DNA from: Microvirga terrestris
Lineage (GTDB): Bacteria > Pseudomonadota > Alphaproteobacteria > Rhizobiales > Beijerinckiaceae
DNA length: 64,000 bases
Assembly (NCBI RefSeq): GCF_015694425.1
Contig: NZ_JADQDN010000011.1
Location: 24,524-88,523, forward strand
Reading direction: 5' to 3'
Shown: positions 1 through 8,429 of the stretch, one piece after another
How positions within the stretch are numbered: the first letter of the stretch is position 1
How the letters are laid out: each line of letters opens with the position of its first letter
Position numbers and translations under genes: made by a program
The notes under the pieces: model-generated
What the model saw: only the letters and a program-made list of their open reading frames with translations
Databases searched by the model: none
What the model was told of the DNA's origin: nothing

Positions 1-1152
1 CAGAACCGATCGGAGATCACCCGAAACCCGAATTTCATGCTCTACGTCCTTCTTCACGAGATAGGCCACGCCCTGGGTCTCAAGCATCCCTTCCATAAGA
101 TGCCTCATAACAAGGAACTGCTGAGTTCAGATCTCGACAACGTCAAGCACACGGTCATGAGCTACACGGATGGCGACGTCGATATGGGCCCCGTCGGGCT
201 TGGAGCCTTGGACATCGCGGCCATTCGCGCGCTCTACGGCGATCCTTCGCAGGATGGGCATCAGGTGGCGAAATGGTACTGGAACAAGACGAAGGAAACC
301 CTGTCCCAAACCGGCAAGAGCAAGGCGGACACTATCTATGGCGTCAACGCCAAAGACATCATCAAAGGCGTCAGCGGCAATGACAAGCTCTATGGCTTTG
401 CCGGCAATGACAGTCTGGATGGGGGATCCGGCAACGATGTCCTAAGCGGCGGGGATGACGACGATAAACTGTATGGGCACTACGGCAACGATGTGCTGAG
501 AGGCGGAGACGGCAATGATCTGCTGCAGGGCGCCGCAGGCTATGACAACCTCGGCGGTGGATATGACGATGACCTCCTCTACGGTGAATCCGGCAACGAT
601 GTCCTGAAGGGTGACGATGGTAATGACACCCTGCAGGGAGGCGCGGGTAGCGACAATCTCGACGGTGGCGATGACGATGACATGCTGAACGGAGACATCG
701 ACAACGACATCCTGAGCGGTGGGGATGGCAACGACATCCTGCAAGGTGGCGACGGCGCCGACAACCTGGATGGTGGTTTCGAGAACGACACGCTTCATGG
801 AGGCGCGGGCAGTGATGTCCTGAAAGGCGGCGCAGGCAGCGATCAGTTCGTTTTCGACACCTGGTTCAACGGTGTCGACGACGTGGATCAGATCGTCGAT
901 TTCGGCGGCTGGGCGGGGGACAAGATCCTCCTATCATCAACTGTCTTCAGCACCCTCACCAAGGGCTCATTGCGCTTTGAGGTGTTCGTGGAGGGATCGG
1001 TGGCGAAGGATGCGGATGACAGGATCCTCTTCGACTTCGCTGGGCGATCTCTCTCCTATGACGCGGATGGCTCCGGCCCCAGTGCCGCTTCGTGCTTTGC
1101 GCGATTCACGCAAACGGTGACGGTTAAGTCCTACGACTTTCTCATCGTGTAG
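1..1152 (+). CDS. Serralysin-like M10 metalloprotease with RTX repeats (5' partial)
   Basis: The frame is open from base 1, so the gene starts upstream and only its C-terminal part is here. HEIGHALGLKH is the zinc site HExxHxxGxxH of M10 peptidases, and TVMSYTD is the Met-turn. A long run of glycine/aspartate nonapeptides (pattern GGxGxDxLx) follows from about base 340 to 850; in RTX proteins these bind calcium and accompany type I secretion. The C-terminal part has an FVFDT segment, an FDFAGRSLSYDADGSG segment and a DFLIV end, which resemble the ends of the RTX proteins at 1387 and 33817. A secreted calcium-dependent protease is the likely product. No ABC/HlyD/TolC exporter genes are visible. 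The family call is firm; the substrate is unknown. Confidence 0.88.
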   Translation, partial: QNRSEITRNPNFMLYVLLHEIGHALGLKHPFHKMPHNKELLSSDLDNVKHTVMSYTDGDVDMGPVGLGALDIAAIRALYGDPSQDGHQVAKWYWNKTKETLSQTGKSKADTIYGVNAKDIIKGVSGNDKLYGFAGNDSLDGGSGNDVLSGGDDDDKLYGHYGNDVLRGGDGNDLLQGAAGYDNLGGGYDDDLLYGESGNDVLKGDDGNDTLQGGAGSDNLDGGDDDDMLNGDIDNDILSGGDGNDILQGGDGADNLDGGFENDTLHGGAGSDVLKGGAGSDQFVFDTWFNGVDDVDQIVDFGGWAGDKILLSSTVFSTLTKGSLRFEVFVEGSVAKDADDRILFDFAGRSLSYDADGSGPSAASCFARFTQTVTVKSYDFLIV

Positions 1153-1166
1153 ATCTGGCCGCCGAT

Positions 1167-1204
1167 AGCAAAGGCCTATCCTTGCCTGAGGATAGGCCTT
1201 TGCT
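1167..1204 (+). terminator. Perfect 15-bp hairpin after the first RTX protease
   Basis: A perfect 15-bp inverted repeat (1167-1181 and 1190-1204) flanks an 8-nt loop, 14 bases after the stop codon. There is no clear T-run, so it may stop transcription inefficiently or protect the 3' end. Confidence 0.7.
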
Positions 1205-1386
1205 CGACCTCAGCCCCACATCCATAGACACACTGAAAGAGTGAGGCTTCCGACAAACTCAGGTCGCGGTTACCGAGCGGGTAAAGGAAAGGTGAGTCTT
1301 GCTCACATTTCAAGGGTGAGAGGGTTGTCATCGAACATCAAAAATATTAGGAATAAATGAATCGATATAACGTATAGAGATAATAT

Positions 1387-2634
1387 ATGTGCTTTGCTTG
1401 TTATGGCGCTACTCTTGGAAGCTCATTCTTGCGACATGAAGCGAAGAGCCCTCCTAAAGGTAAGGCAATCACAAATTATAAGGCTTTACTGTCTGGACAT
1501 AGTTGGGTGACTCCTGAGGGAATGAAGCTCACGAAAAGTCCCGTCTTCATCACCTACTCATTCCCTTCCAAGATCGCCGATCATGAAAAAGGGGCCAATC
1601 CTGACCTTGTCGACACTTGGCATGCCTTCTCAAGGAAAGAACAACAGGAGGCTCGCGATGCACTGAAGCAATGGGGCGACGCAAGCGGGATCACCTTCTT
1701 AGAAACGAAAGGTGGCAAAGGCGATATTCAATTCAGCTGGATGTATACTGGGGGCGATAATTCTGGGCTAGGCTATCAACCATCTGCTTACACTCCTTAT
1801 CCGGAAAAACCTCAATACTATACTTACTTCGATGATGTTGGAGGCGACATCTACCTAAATTCTCTTCTAGAGACCTACTTCAATGAGAATAAGAACTTTA
1901 AAGCTTACGTCCTTCTCCATGAAATTGGTCATGCTTTGGGATTCAAACACACTTTCGATTCATCGAAACCTATGAATCCCGCGGTGCTCACAGAAGCTTA
2001 CGACAATACGAGCTACAGCGTCATGAGCTATACCTATACGGAGCCTCCAACAAAGCTAGGGCCTTTTGACATTCAAGCCGCCAGAGCGCTTTACGGCTCA
2101 CCAAAAATGGACGGCAAGCAGACTGCCGCGTGGTCCTGGAATGCCAAAAAAGAGATTCTTACGCAGGTGGGCAAGGCAGGAGCGGATATACTCCGCGGAA
2201 CGAGCGTCAAGGACGTGATCAAGGGCGCTGCCGGAAACGATGTCATTCAGGGATTCATAGGCAATGACACGTTGTCCGGCGGGGATGGCGAGGATGTGAT
2301 GATCGGCGGCCCTGGACGCGATGTCTTTATCTTCGATACAGCCCCAGCCTTGTCCGGTGATGGCGATACCATCTACGACTTCGTCGCCAAGGATGATGCC
2401 ATCAACCTCTCATCTAAGATATTTCTAACTCTTGGCCCGAAGGGGAAACTCGCAGGCGACAGTTTCGTTATCGCCAGCAAAGCTCAAGATGAGTCCGACA
2501 GGATTATCTTTGATGGTGGGTATACGGGCAGTCTCTTCTACGATCCCGATGGAACAGGTTCAATCCAGCAGATCAAAATTGCTTCCCTAAGCTACGAAGC
2601 AAAGCTTAAGGCTGGCCACTTTCTGATTACCTGA
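1387..2634 (+). CDS. Serralysin-like M10 metalloprotease with short RTX region
   Basis: This 415-residue protein is a paralogue of the preceding gene. It has the zinc site HEIGHALGFKH near residue 180, the Met-turn SVMSYTY, and after the catalytic domain only three or four RTX nonapeptides (GNDVIQGF, GNDTLSGGDGED). A calcium-binding C-terminal domain ends in GHFLIT. There is no Sec signal peptide, as expected for type I secretion. The ATG at 1387 is the first in frame but lacks a good Shine-Dalgarno sequence, so the start is tentative. The 5' half is visibly more AT-rich than the rest of the window, which could reflect transfer or relaxed selection. It probably arose with the upstream gene by duplication, followed by loss or gain of RTX repeats. 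Confidence 0.87.
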   Translation: MCFACYGATLGSSFLRHEAKSPPKGKAITNYKALLSGHSWVTPEGMKLTKSPVFITYSFPSKIADHEKGANPDLVDTWHAFSRKEQQEARDALKQWGDASGITFLETKGGKGDIQFSWMYTGGDNSGLGYQPSAYTPYPEKPQYYTYFDDVGGDIYLNSLLETYFNENKNFKAYVLLHEIGHALGFKHTFDSSKPMNPAVLTEAYDNTSYSVMSYTYTEPPTKLGPFDIQAARALYGSPKMDGKQTAAWSWNAKKEILTQVGKAGADILRGTSVKDVIKGAAGNDVIQGFIGNDTLSGGDGEDVMIGGPGRDVFIFDTAPALSGDGDTIYDFVAKDDAINLSSKIFLTLGPKGKLAGDSFVIASKAQDESDRIIFDGGYTGSLFYDPDGTGSIQQIKIASLSYEAKLKAGHFLIT

Positions 2635-2706
2635 CACGTATTACATCATCGACTTGTGAAAAGAGGCAGCGCTCAAATCATTAAAGCAGCCTCTCATCCA
2701 TGATCG

Positions 2707-3835
2707 TTAATCGATATCCTCGACCTCGGCTTCACCCCCATAGACGCGCTGGGCGAGCGAGGCTTCCATGAAGGGGTCGAGGTCGCCGTCAAGCACGTCC
2801 TGCGGAGCAGTCGACTGGGTTCCCGTGCGCAGGTCTTTCACCATCTGGTAAGGCTGCAGCACATAGGAACGGATTTGATGGCCCCAGCCGATATCGGTCT
2901 TGGCGGCGGCCTCCGCGCTGGCCTTCTCCTCGCGCTTCTTCAACTCGGCCTCGTAGAGGCGGGCGCGCAGCATGTTCCAGGCTGTCGCCCGGTTCTTGTG
3001 CTGCGAGCGCTCCTGCTGGCAGGCCACCACGATGCCGCTCGGGATGTGGGTGATACGCACGGCCGAGTCGGTGGTGTTCACGTGCTGGCCGCCCGCGCCC
3101 GAGGAGCGGAACGTATCGATGCGGCAGTCGGATTCCTTGATCTCGATGTTGATGCGGTCGTCCACCACTGGATAAACCCACACCGACGCGAAGCTCGTAT
3201 GGCGGCGGGCGTTGGAATCGTAGGGCGAGATGCGCACGAGACGGTGCACGCCGGACTCGGTCTTGAGCCAGCCATAGGCGTTGTGGCCCTTGATCAGGAG
3301 CGTGGCACTCTTAATGCCGGCCTCTTCGCCGTCGGTGATTTCGAGGAGCTCGACCTTGTATTTCCGGCGCTCGGCCCAGCGGGCATACATGCGCTGGAGC
3401 ATGTTGGCCCAGTCCTGGCTTTCCGTGCCGCCGGCGCCCGAATGCACTTCCACATAGGTATCGTTGGCGTCGGCCTCGCCTGAGAGCAGGGTCTCGACCT
3501 GACGGCGGGCGGCCTCGGCCTGAAGGCCGCGGATTGCTTCCTCGCCCTCCTTGATCGTGTCCTCGTCGCCCTCGGCGTCACCGAGTTCGATCAGGGTGAT
3601 GGCGTCCTCAAGTTCCTGCTGAAGGCGCTTGACAGCCGAGATCTGGTCTTCAAGCGACGTGCGCTCGCGCATGATCTTCTGCGCGACATCGGCATCGTTC
3701 CAGAGGTTTGGATCTTCGGCCTGGGCGTTCAGTTCTGCGAGGCGGCGCTGGGCAGTATCCCAGTCAAAGATGCCTCCTCAGCAGCCCGACAGACTGCTTG
3801 GTCTCTTCTACGAGGTGTTGGATTTCAGCGCGCAT
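2707..3835 (-). CDS. prfB: Peptide chain release factor 2 (programmed +1 frameshift)
   Basis: RF2 recognises UGA and UAA and triggers peptide release. The main frame carries GAGGQHVN, with the GGQ motif that reaches the peptidyl-transferase centre, and SPYDSN at the place of the SPF codon-recognition tripeptide. The first in-frame ATG of the long frame (3672) would give only 321 residues. Upstream, an ATG at 3835 opens a 23-codon frame ending in TGA (3764-3766), with the slippery CTT TGA C and an internal AGGAGG. After the +1 shift the product is about 375 residues, the normal RF2 length. The feature is therefore a joined CDS (3835 to 3767, then 3765 to 2707, minus strand). Low RF2 slows termination at this UGA and raises frameshifting, which gives autoregulation. 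Confidence 0.96.
3764..3778 (-). promoter_or_regulatory. prfB programmed +1 frameshift site
   Basis: On the minus strand the site reads AGGAGG-CAT-CTT-TGA-C: an internal Shine-Dalgarno sequence three bases before the slippery CTT, then an in-frame UGA followed by C. This is the classical RF2 recoding arrangement, with only the spacer differing slightly from that of E. coli. Confidence 0.95.
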
Positions 3836-4022
3836 TGTTCCGTTCGTTCTGTCCGTGCCTGTGATGACGGCTTCTTAGAGTATCGAGCCTCAAAGGGGAA
3901 TGCACTTCGAGGCCCATGACCGTCCCGAAAGAGGCAAGCCCCTGCCTCCTTTTCAGGAGGTAGGGGCCCTGTCTCGTTCCTGTCTCGTTATCGGGAGTGC
4001 ATTGATATGTGGGCTGGGCCGG

Positions 4023-6479
4023 TCAGTACAATCCGCCGGGTCCCACACCTCCGGCTTGCCGGGGCGCGGGGCCGCCCTGATATTCCGCCTGCGGGACCTC
4101 TTCAGGCTCAGGCGGGACGAATTCCGGCGGGGATTGTCCGGGCTTGAAGGCTTCGAGGATCGTGCCGCCGCCATCGCCGCCTGCGCGGGTTCCGGTCGAG
4201 GCATTGACGCGGATGAGCTTGATGCCGGCCGGCACGCGGAACGGCGTCGCAGGCTTGTCCTTGAGCGCCATCTGCATGAAGTCGCGGAAGACCGGAGCCG
4301 CGTATTGGCCGGCCGTGGCCGCATTGCCGAGCGACTTCGGCTGGTCGTAGCCGAGGAACACACCCACGGCGAGATCCGGCGAGAAGCCGACGAACCACAC
4401 GTCTTTGGCGTCGTTGGTGGTGCCGGTCTTGCCCGCGAGCGGCTTGCCGACGGCCTTGACCGTCTGGGCGGTGCCACGCTGGACCACGCCTTCCAGGATC
4501 GAGGTGATCTGGTAGGCGGTGAGCGGGTCGATTACCTGCTCCCGGTTCTCGGTGAGCTTGGGTGCGGCGCCGCCGTCCCACTTCTCCGCATTGCAGTTCG
4601 CGCATTTGCGGTCGTCGTGACGGTAGATCGTCCGGCCGTTGCGATCCTGGATCTGGTCGATCAGGGTCGGCTTGATGCGGCGGCCGCCATTGACGAACAT
4701 CGAGTAGGCCGCCGTCATGCGCATGACCGTGGTCTCGCCGGCGCCGAGCGACATGGAGAGCAGCGGCAGCATGTCGTCATAGACGCCGAAGCGGCGGGCA
4801 TATTCGGAGATCGTGGGCATGCCGATCTCATTCGAGAGACGCACCGTCATCAGGTTCTTGGAGTGCTCGATGCCGTAGCGGAGCGTGCGCACACCGGCCG
4901 ATTTGCCGTCATAGTTCGACGGCGCCCATGCCGCCTGCCCCGGCCCCATGTCGAGAACGAACGGCCCGTCGAGAACCTGCGACGACGGCGTATAGCCGTT
5001 GTCGAGAGCCGTGGCATACACGATGGGCTTGAACGAGGAGCCCGGCTGGCGCATGGCCTGGATGGCGCGGTTGAACTCGCTTTGATCGTAGGAGAAGCCG
5101 CCCACCATGGCGTGGACGCGGCCCGTATTCGGGTCCATGGCCACGATGGCACCGGAGATCTCAGGGATCTGGCGCAAGCGGAACTGCCCCTCCTTGTCGG
5201 CCAAGGGCTCCACATAGACCACATCGCCAACGGAAACGGCACGCTCGACGGGTCGGCGGGTCCATTTCGCGCCGTCGGCGGTGACAAGGCCGGTTTCACG
5301 ATCCTTGACCAGTTGGCCTGAGGCCTCGCGCTTCGGCTGCAAGCCGACTTTGGCACGTCCGCCGGTTACCTCAAGCACGACGGCCACGCGCCAAGGCTGG
5401 ATATCGCCGAGCACCGGCACCTCGGCCAGAGCCAGACCCCACTCACGGCCCGCCAAATCGATCTTCTGCTGGGCGCCGCGCCAGCCGCGCGCCTCGTCGA
5501 AGCGCACGAGGCCGTCCACAAGCGACTTGCGGGCCATGGCCTGCATCTTGGGGTCGAGGGTCGAGCGGATCAGCAGGCCGCCCTCGTAGAGGGTCTCTTC
5601 GCCGTAGCGCTCGGCGATGTCGCGGCGCACGCCTTCGGCGAAATAGCCCGACGCGATGCTGTTCGGAGAAACGTTGCGAGGCTTGACGTTGAGCGGCTCC
5701 TTCTGGGCCGCATCCGCCGCCTCCTTGGAGATATAGCCGTTGACGGCCATGCGCTCGATCACCCAGTTGCGGCGCTCGACGGCGGCCTTGCGCTGGCGGT
5801 ACGGGTGGTAATTGTTCGGTCCCTTCGGCAGGGCCGCGATATAGGCGGCCTCGGCGATGGTCAGCTCGTGGATCGACTTACCGAAATAATCCAGGGCAGC
5901 GGCCGCGATGCCGTGCAGATTGCGCCCGGGGGTCAGGGTCCCGAGGAAGATCTCGTTGAGATAGAGCTCAAGAATCTTGTCCTTCGAGAAGGTCGATTCC
6001 ATGCGCAGCGCGATCAGCGCCTCGCGGATCTTGCGCTCATAGCTGCGCTCGTTGCCGACCAGGAAGTTCTTGGCGACCTGCTGGGTGATGGTGGAAGCGC
6101 CCTGCTCCCGCGATCCGCCCGAGCGGAGGTTGATCACGATGGCGCGCATCAGGCCCTCCGGGTCGATGCCCGGGTGCTTGTAGAAATTCTTGTCCTCCGC
6201 CGACAGGAAGGCTCCGATGATGAGCTTGGGCACAGAATCGATCGGCACGTAGAGCCGGCGTTCGCGGGCATATTCGGCGATCAGGCTACCGTCGGACGCA
6301 TGGATGCGGGTCATCACCGCCGGCTCGTAATTGGCGAGCTGGGCGTGATCCGGCAAATCCTTCGAATAGAACCAGAATCCATAGGCAAGCCCGACAGCGC
6401 CGATCAGGAAGAAGATCGCTCCAACGCTGAAGAGAAAGCCGAAAAATCGTAGGACGAAGCGCATCCGAAGGTGTTCCAT
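4023..6479 (-). CDS. mrcA: Penicillin-binding protein 1A (bifunctional class A PBP)
   Basis: This 818-residue inner-membrane enzyme polymerises lipid II and crosslinks peptidoglycan. There is one N-terminal membrane segment (about residues 9-36). The GT51 domain contains SAEDKNFYKHPGID with the catalytic glutamate at E95, plus the STITQQVAKN segment. An OB-like insert lies around residues 330-430. In the transpeptidase domain the SxxK motif is S481-S-F-K484 and the KTG motif is K684-T-G. The C-terminus is proline and glycine rich. The ATG at 6479 precedes the membrane segment directly. It lies between prfB and an amidase on the same strand, with a 95-bp gap to the amidase. Confidence 0.95.
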   Translation of the reverse strand: MEHLRMRFVLRFFGFLFSVGAIFFLIGAVGLAYGFWFYSKDLPDHAQLANYEPAVMTRIHASDGSLIAEYARERRLYVPIDSVPKLIIGAFLSAEDKNFYKHPGIDPEGLMRAIVINLRSGGSREQGASTITQQVAKNFLVGNERSYERKIREALIALRMESTFSKDKILELYLNEIFLGTLTPGRNLHGIAAAALDYFGKSIHELTIAEAAYIAALPKGPNNYHPYRQRKAAVERRNWVIERMAVNGYISKEAADAAQKEPLNVKPRNVSPNSIASGYFAEGVRRDIAERYGEETLYEGGLLIRSTLDPKMQAMARKSLVDGLVRFDEARGWRGAQQKIDLAGREWGLALAEVPVLGDIQPWRVAVVLEVTGGRAKVGLQPKREASGQLVKDRETGLVTADGAKWTRRPVERAVSVGDVVYVEPLADKEGQFRLRQIPEISGAIVAMDPNTGRVHAMVGGFSYDQSEFNRAIQAMRQPGSSFKPIVYATALDNGYTPSSQVLDGPFVLDMGPGQAAWAPSNYDGKSAGVRTLRYGIEHSKNLMTVRLSNEIGMPTISEYARRFGVYDDMLPLLSMSLGAGETTVMRMTAAYSMFVNGGRRIKPTLIDQIQDRNGRTIYRHDDRKCANCNAEKWDGGAAPKLTENREQVIDPLTAYQITSILEGVVQRGTAQTVKAVGKPLAGKTGTTNDAKDVWFVGFSPDLAVGVFLGYDQPKSLGNAATAGQYAAPVFRDFMQMALKDKPATPFRVPAGIKLIRVNASTGTRAGGDGGGTILEAFKPGQSPPEFVPPEPEEVPQAEYQGGPAPRQAGGVGPGGLY

Positions 6480-6574
6480 GACGGCGCCTTCAGGCGCCCG
6501 TTTATATAGATATTGAAACGCGGACCCTCGTTAGCCGATGAATCGCGCCCCCGCTACGGGTATCCACACCCACT

Positions 6575-7822
6575 CTATGGTAAAACTGCGGCGGCAGCGC
6601 CTCGCCGGGCGAGCCGTGTGGCGAAAAATCGATCCACGGCATTCGACATGGCCGAGACCATTTTGGCCCGCCATTCGTCCGACATCAACAAATCTAAGTC
6701 TTTTTGGCTCGACAGATAGCCAAGTTCGACAAGGACGGACGGTACATCATGCGCCCGCAGCACCTGGAATCGGGCCTGCCGGTGAGGATTCTTATTGAGG
6801 CGGGCGACCGAATCGAACTCGCCCACGAGGCGGCTGGCGAAGCCGTGGGAGAAGCCGCGGGTCTCCCGAAGGGTCAGGTCCATCAGGATGTCGGAGACGT
6901 CGTCCGGCATGTCGCCCGAATCGACACCGGCCACCGCATCGGCCTTGTTTTCGCGATCGGCCAGCCGGGCGGAATCCGCGTCGGAGGCTCGCTCGGACCC
7001 GGTATAAATCGTCAGCCCGCGCACGTCCTGCCCGCCCGAGATCGAATCCGCATGGATGGAGATAAAGAGGTCAGCCTGGACAGCCCGCGCGGCGCGCACC
7101 CGGTCGCCGAGGGAGACGAACACGTCCTGGTCACGGGTCAGGAGCACCTTGTAGCGGCCGCTCTCCTCAAGCTTCTTCTTCAGCCGCTGGCCGAAGGAAA
7201 GCACCAGATCCTTTTCGGCCACGCTTCCCGAGGAGGCTGCAGCGCCCGGATCGATGCCGCCGTGGCCGGGATCGATCATGATCACCGGGCGGGCGTCCTT
7301 CGCCGCCTGGGCCACAGGTGCAGGGGTGTCTTTCGCCGGCGGCGCGCTTCCGGCCGCAGACTTGCGGAACTCCTCCCGATCGACGCGGGACAACTCGATG
7401 GTCAGAATCGTGGCGGCACCCGTGGGGTCGGGTGCAGTCGTCATTCCGGACACGACAGCGGGCTGCGTCAGTTCCATCACCACGCGGGAACGGCCCGTCG
7501 CGAAGAGACCGTAGCGGTAGGAGGCGATGAGCCCCTCCTTGCTGCGCCCGGCCTCGGCCGGAAGATGGAAGGCGACCTCCGGCAGGTCGATGATCAGCCT
7601 GTCCGGGCGCTCCATGAGAGAGACTTCTGCCGTCACGGGCTTCGAAAGGGTCACCTTGAAGCGTGTCTTCGCCCCATCCGTTTCAACCGCGGCAGCTGCG
7701 GCGACGATCGGGGTCGCAGGCTTCGCACCGCCTCCCAAAGCCCAGGCAGGCCCTGCCCCAGCGGCGAGGATGATCGCCACAAGGCACGCACCGATAAGGC
7801 GTATGAAGAGGGTAAGAGGCAT
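6575..7822 (-). CDS. amiC: N-acetylmuramoyl-L-alanine amidase, AmiC type
   Basis: This 415-residue periplasmic zinc amidase cleaves the stem peptide from glycan strands during septum splitting. It has a signal peptide (residues 1-29, ending AWALG), an N-terminal AMIN domain (about 40-135) that localises such enzymes to the septum, and a C-terminal Amidase_3 domain. Zinc-site motifs are IDPGHGGIDPGA and FISIHADS, with the catalytic glutamate in VLVELGYLSS. It is upstream of and co-directional with the PBP1A gene, so the two may be co-transcribed. The symbol rests on domain architecture. Confidence 0.93.
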   Translation of the reverse strand: MPLTLFIRLIGACLVAIILAAGAGPAWALGGGAKPATPIVAAAAAVETDGAKTRFKVTLSKPVTAEVSLMERPDRLIIDLPEVAFHLPAEAGRSKEGLIASYRYGLFATGRSRVVMELTQPAVVSGMTTAPDPTGAATILTIELSRVDREEFRKSAAGSAPPAKDTPAPVAQAAKDARPVIMIDPGHGGIDPGAAASSGSVAEKDLVLSFGQRLKKKLEESGRYKVLLTRDQDVFVSLGDRVRAARAVQADLFISIHADSISGGQDVRGLTIYTGSERASDADSARLADRENKADAVAGVDSGDMPDDVSDILMDLTLRETRGFSHGFASRLVGEFDSVARLNKNPHRQARFQVLRAHDVPSVLVELGYLSSQKDLDLLMSDEWRAKMVSAMSNAVDRFFATRLARRGAAAAVLP

Positions 7823-8429
7823 CGCTGATCGCTAGGTTTCGAGCGTCCTGTCCTATACTCATAGCCAGCGTTTGGTTAACGGAACCTCACGCCGAGCGGC
7901 ACTTTGCTGAGACTCTGTTGCATTCAAGGCACAGTGAGACAGCATCTTGCCAATTGCCCCATTTGATCTGTAATGATCTTGATCCCGTCCGGCATGGCCG
8001 AATCTGACGGCAGCTCCGAGGGAGACGGTTGTGTTGACCGATCCTTCAGGGACCGCCTCACCCTCGACAGGCTACGGACAGGATCATAGGGCGACGTCTG
8101 TCGCCGCTCGCCGATGGCCGGTTCACCCGGCCCATCGATATCTACGAAAGGGCCGTCTCGAATGGTTGCACACACGAAGTCAGCTATGACCTTCGTTTCT
8201 GCATCGTTCGAATCGCGCGTATCCCTTCGCGCACGCCCCAGCACCACCCTTTCCGGCCCCGAGCCGGCCCAATTCAACCCAGAATGCGCCCCTTCGCGGC
8301 GCAGGATGGCGATCGACAGCACTCCGAACGCAATTTCAGCCCGTCGCCTTCGTTTGCGGCGTGCCTCACCGCCCACAATGCGGCCCCTGCCTCAGGTCCT
8401 GCCCTCGATCGCCATGTCGAGAGTTCAAC
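7823..8429 (+). promoter_or_regulatory. Divergent intergenic region / rne leader
   Basis: About 600 bases separate the divergent amidase and RNase E genes, and no convincing gene lies between them. A stem TGCGCC/GGCGCA (8285-8290 and 8298-8303) sits about 130 bases before the rne start. In other bacteria the long rne 5' leader is used for autoregulation by RNase E; whether that holds here is inference. A frame extending rne upstream to 8361 lacks RNase E-like sequence and was not used. Confidence 0.4.

Noticed and set aside
330..860. Regular short repeats in the first RTX protease
   Set aside because: These could be mistaken for a tandem DNA repeat or CRISPR array. They are in frame and encode GGxGxDxLx nonapeptides, so they are protein repeats.
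3900..5321. 473-codon plus-strand frame opposite PBP1A
   Set aside because: Shadow of a gene with complete GT51 and transpeptidase motifs.
7924..8376. 150-codon minus-strand frame in the rne leader
   Set aside because: Low-complexity start, no motifs, and it overlaps the likely divergent promoters.
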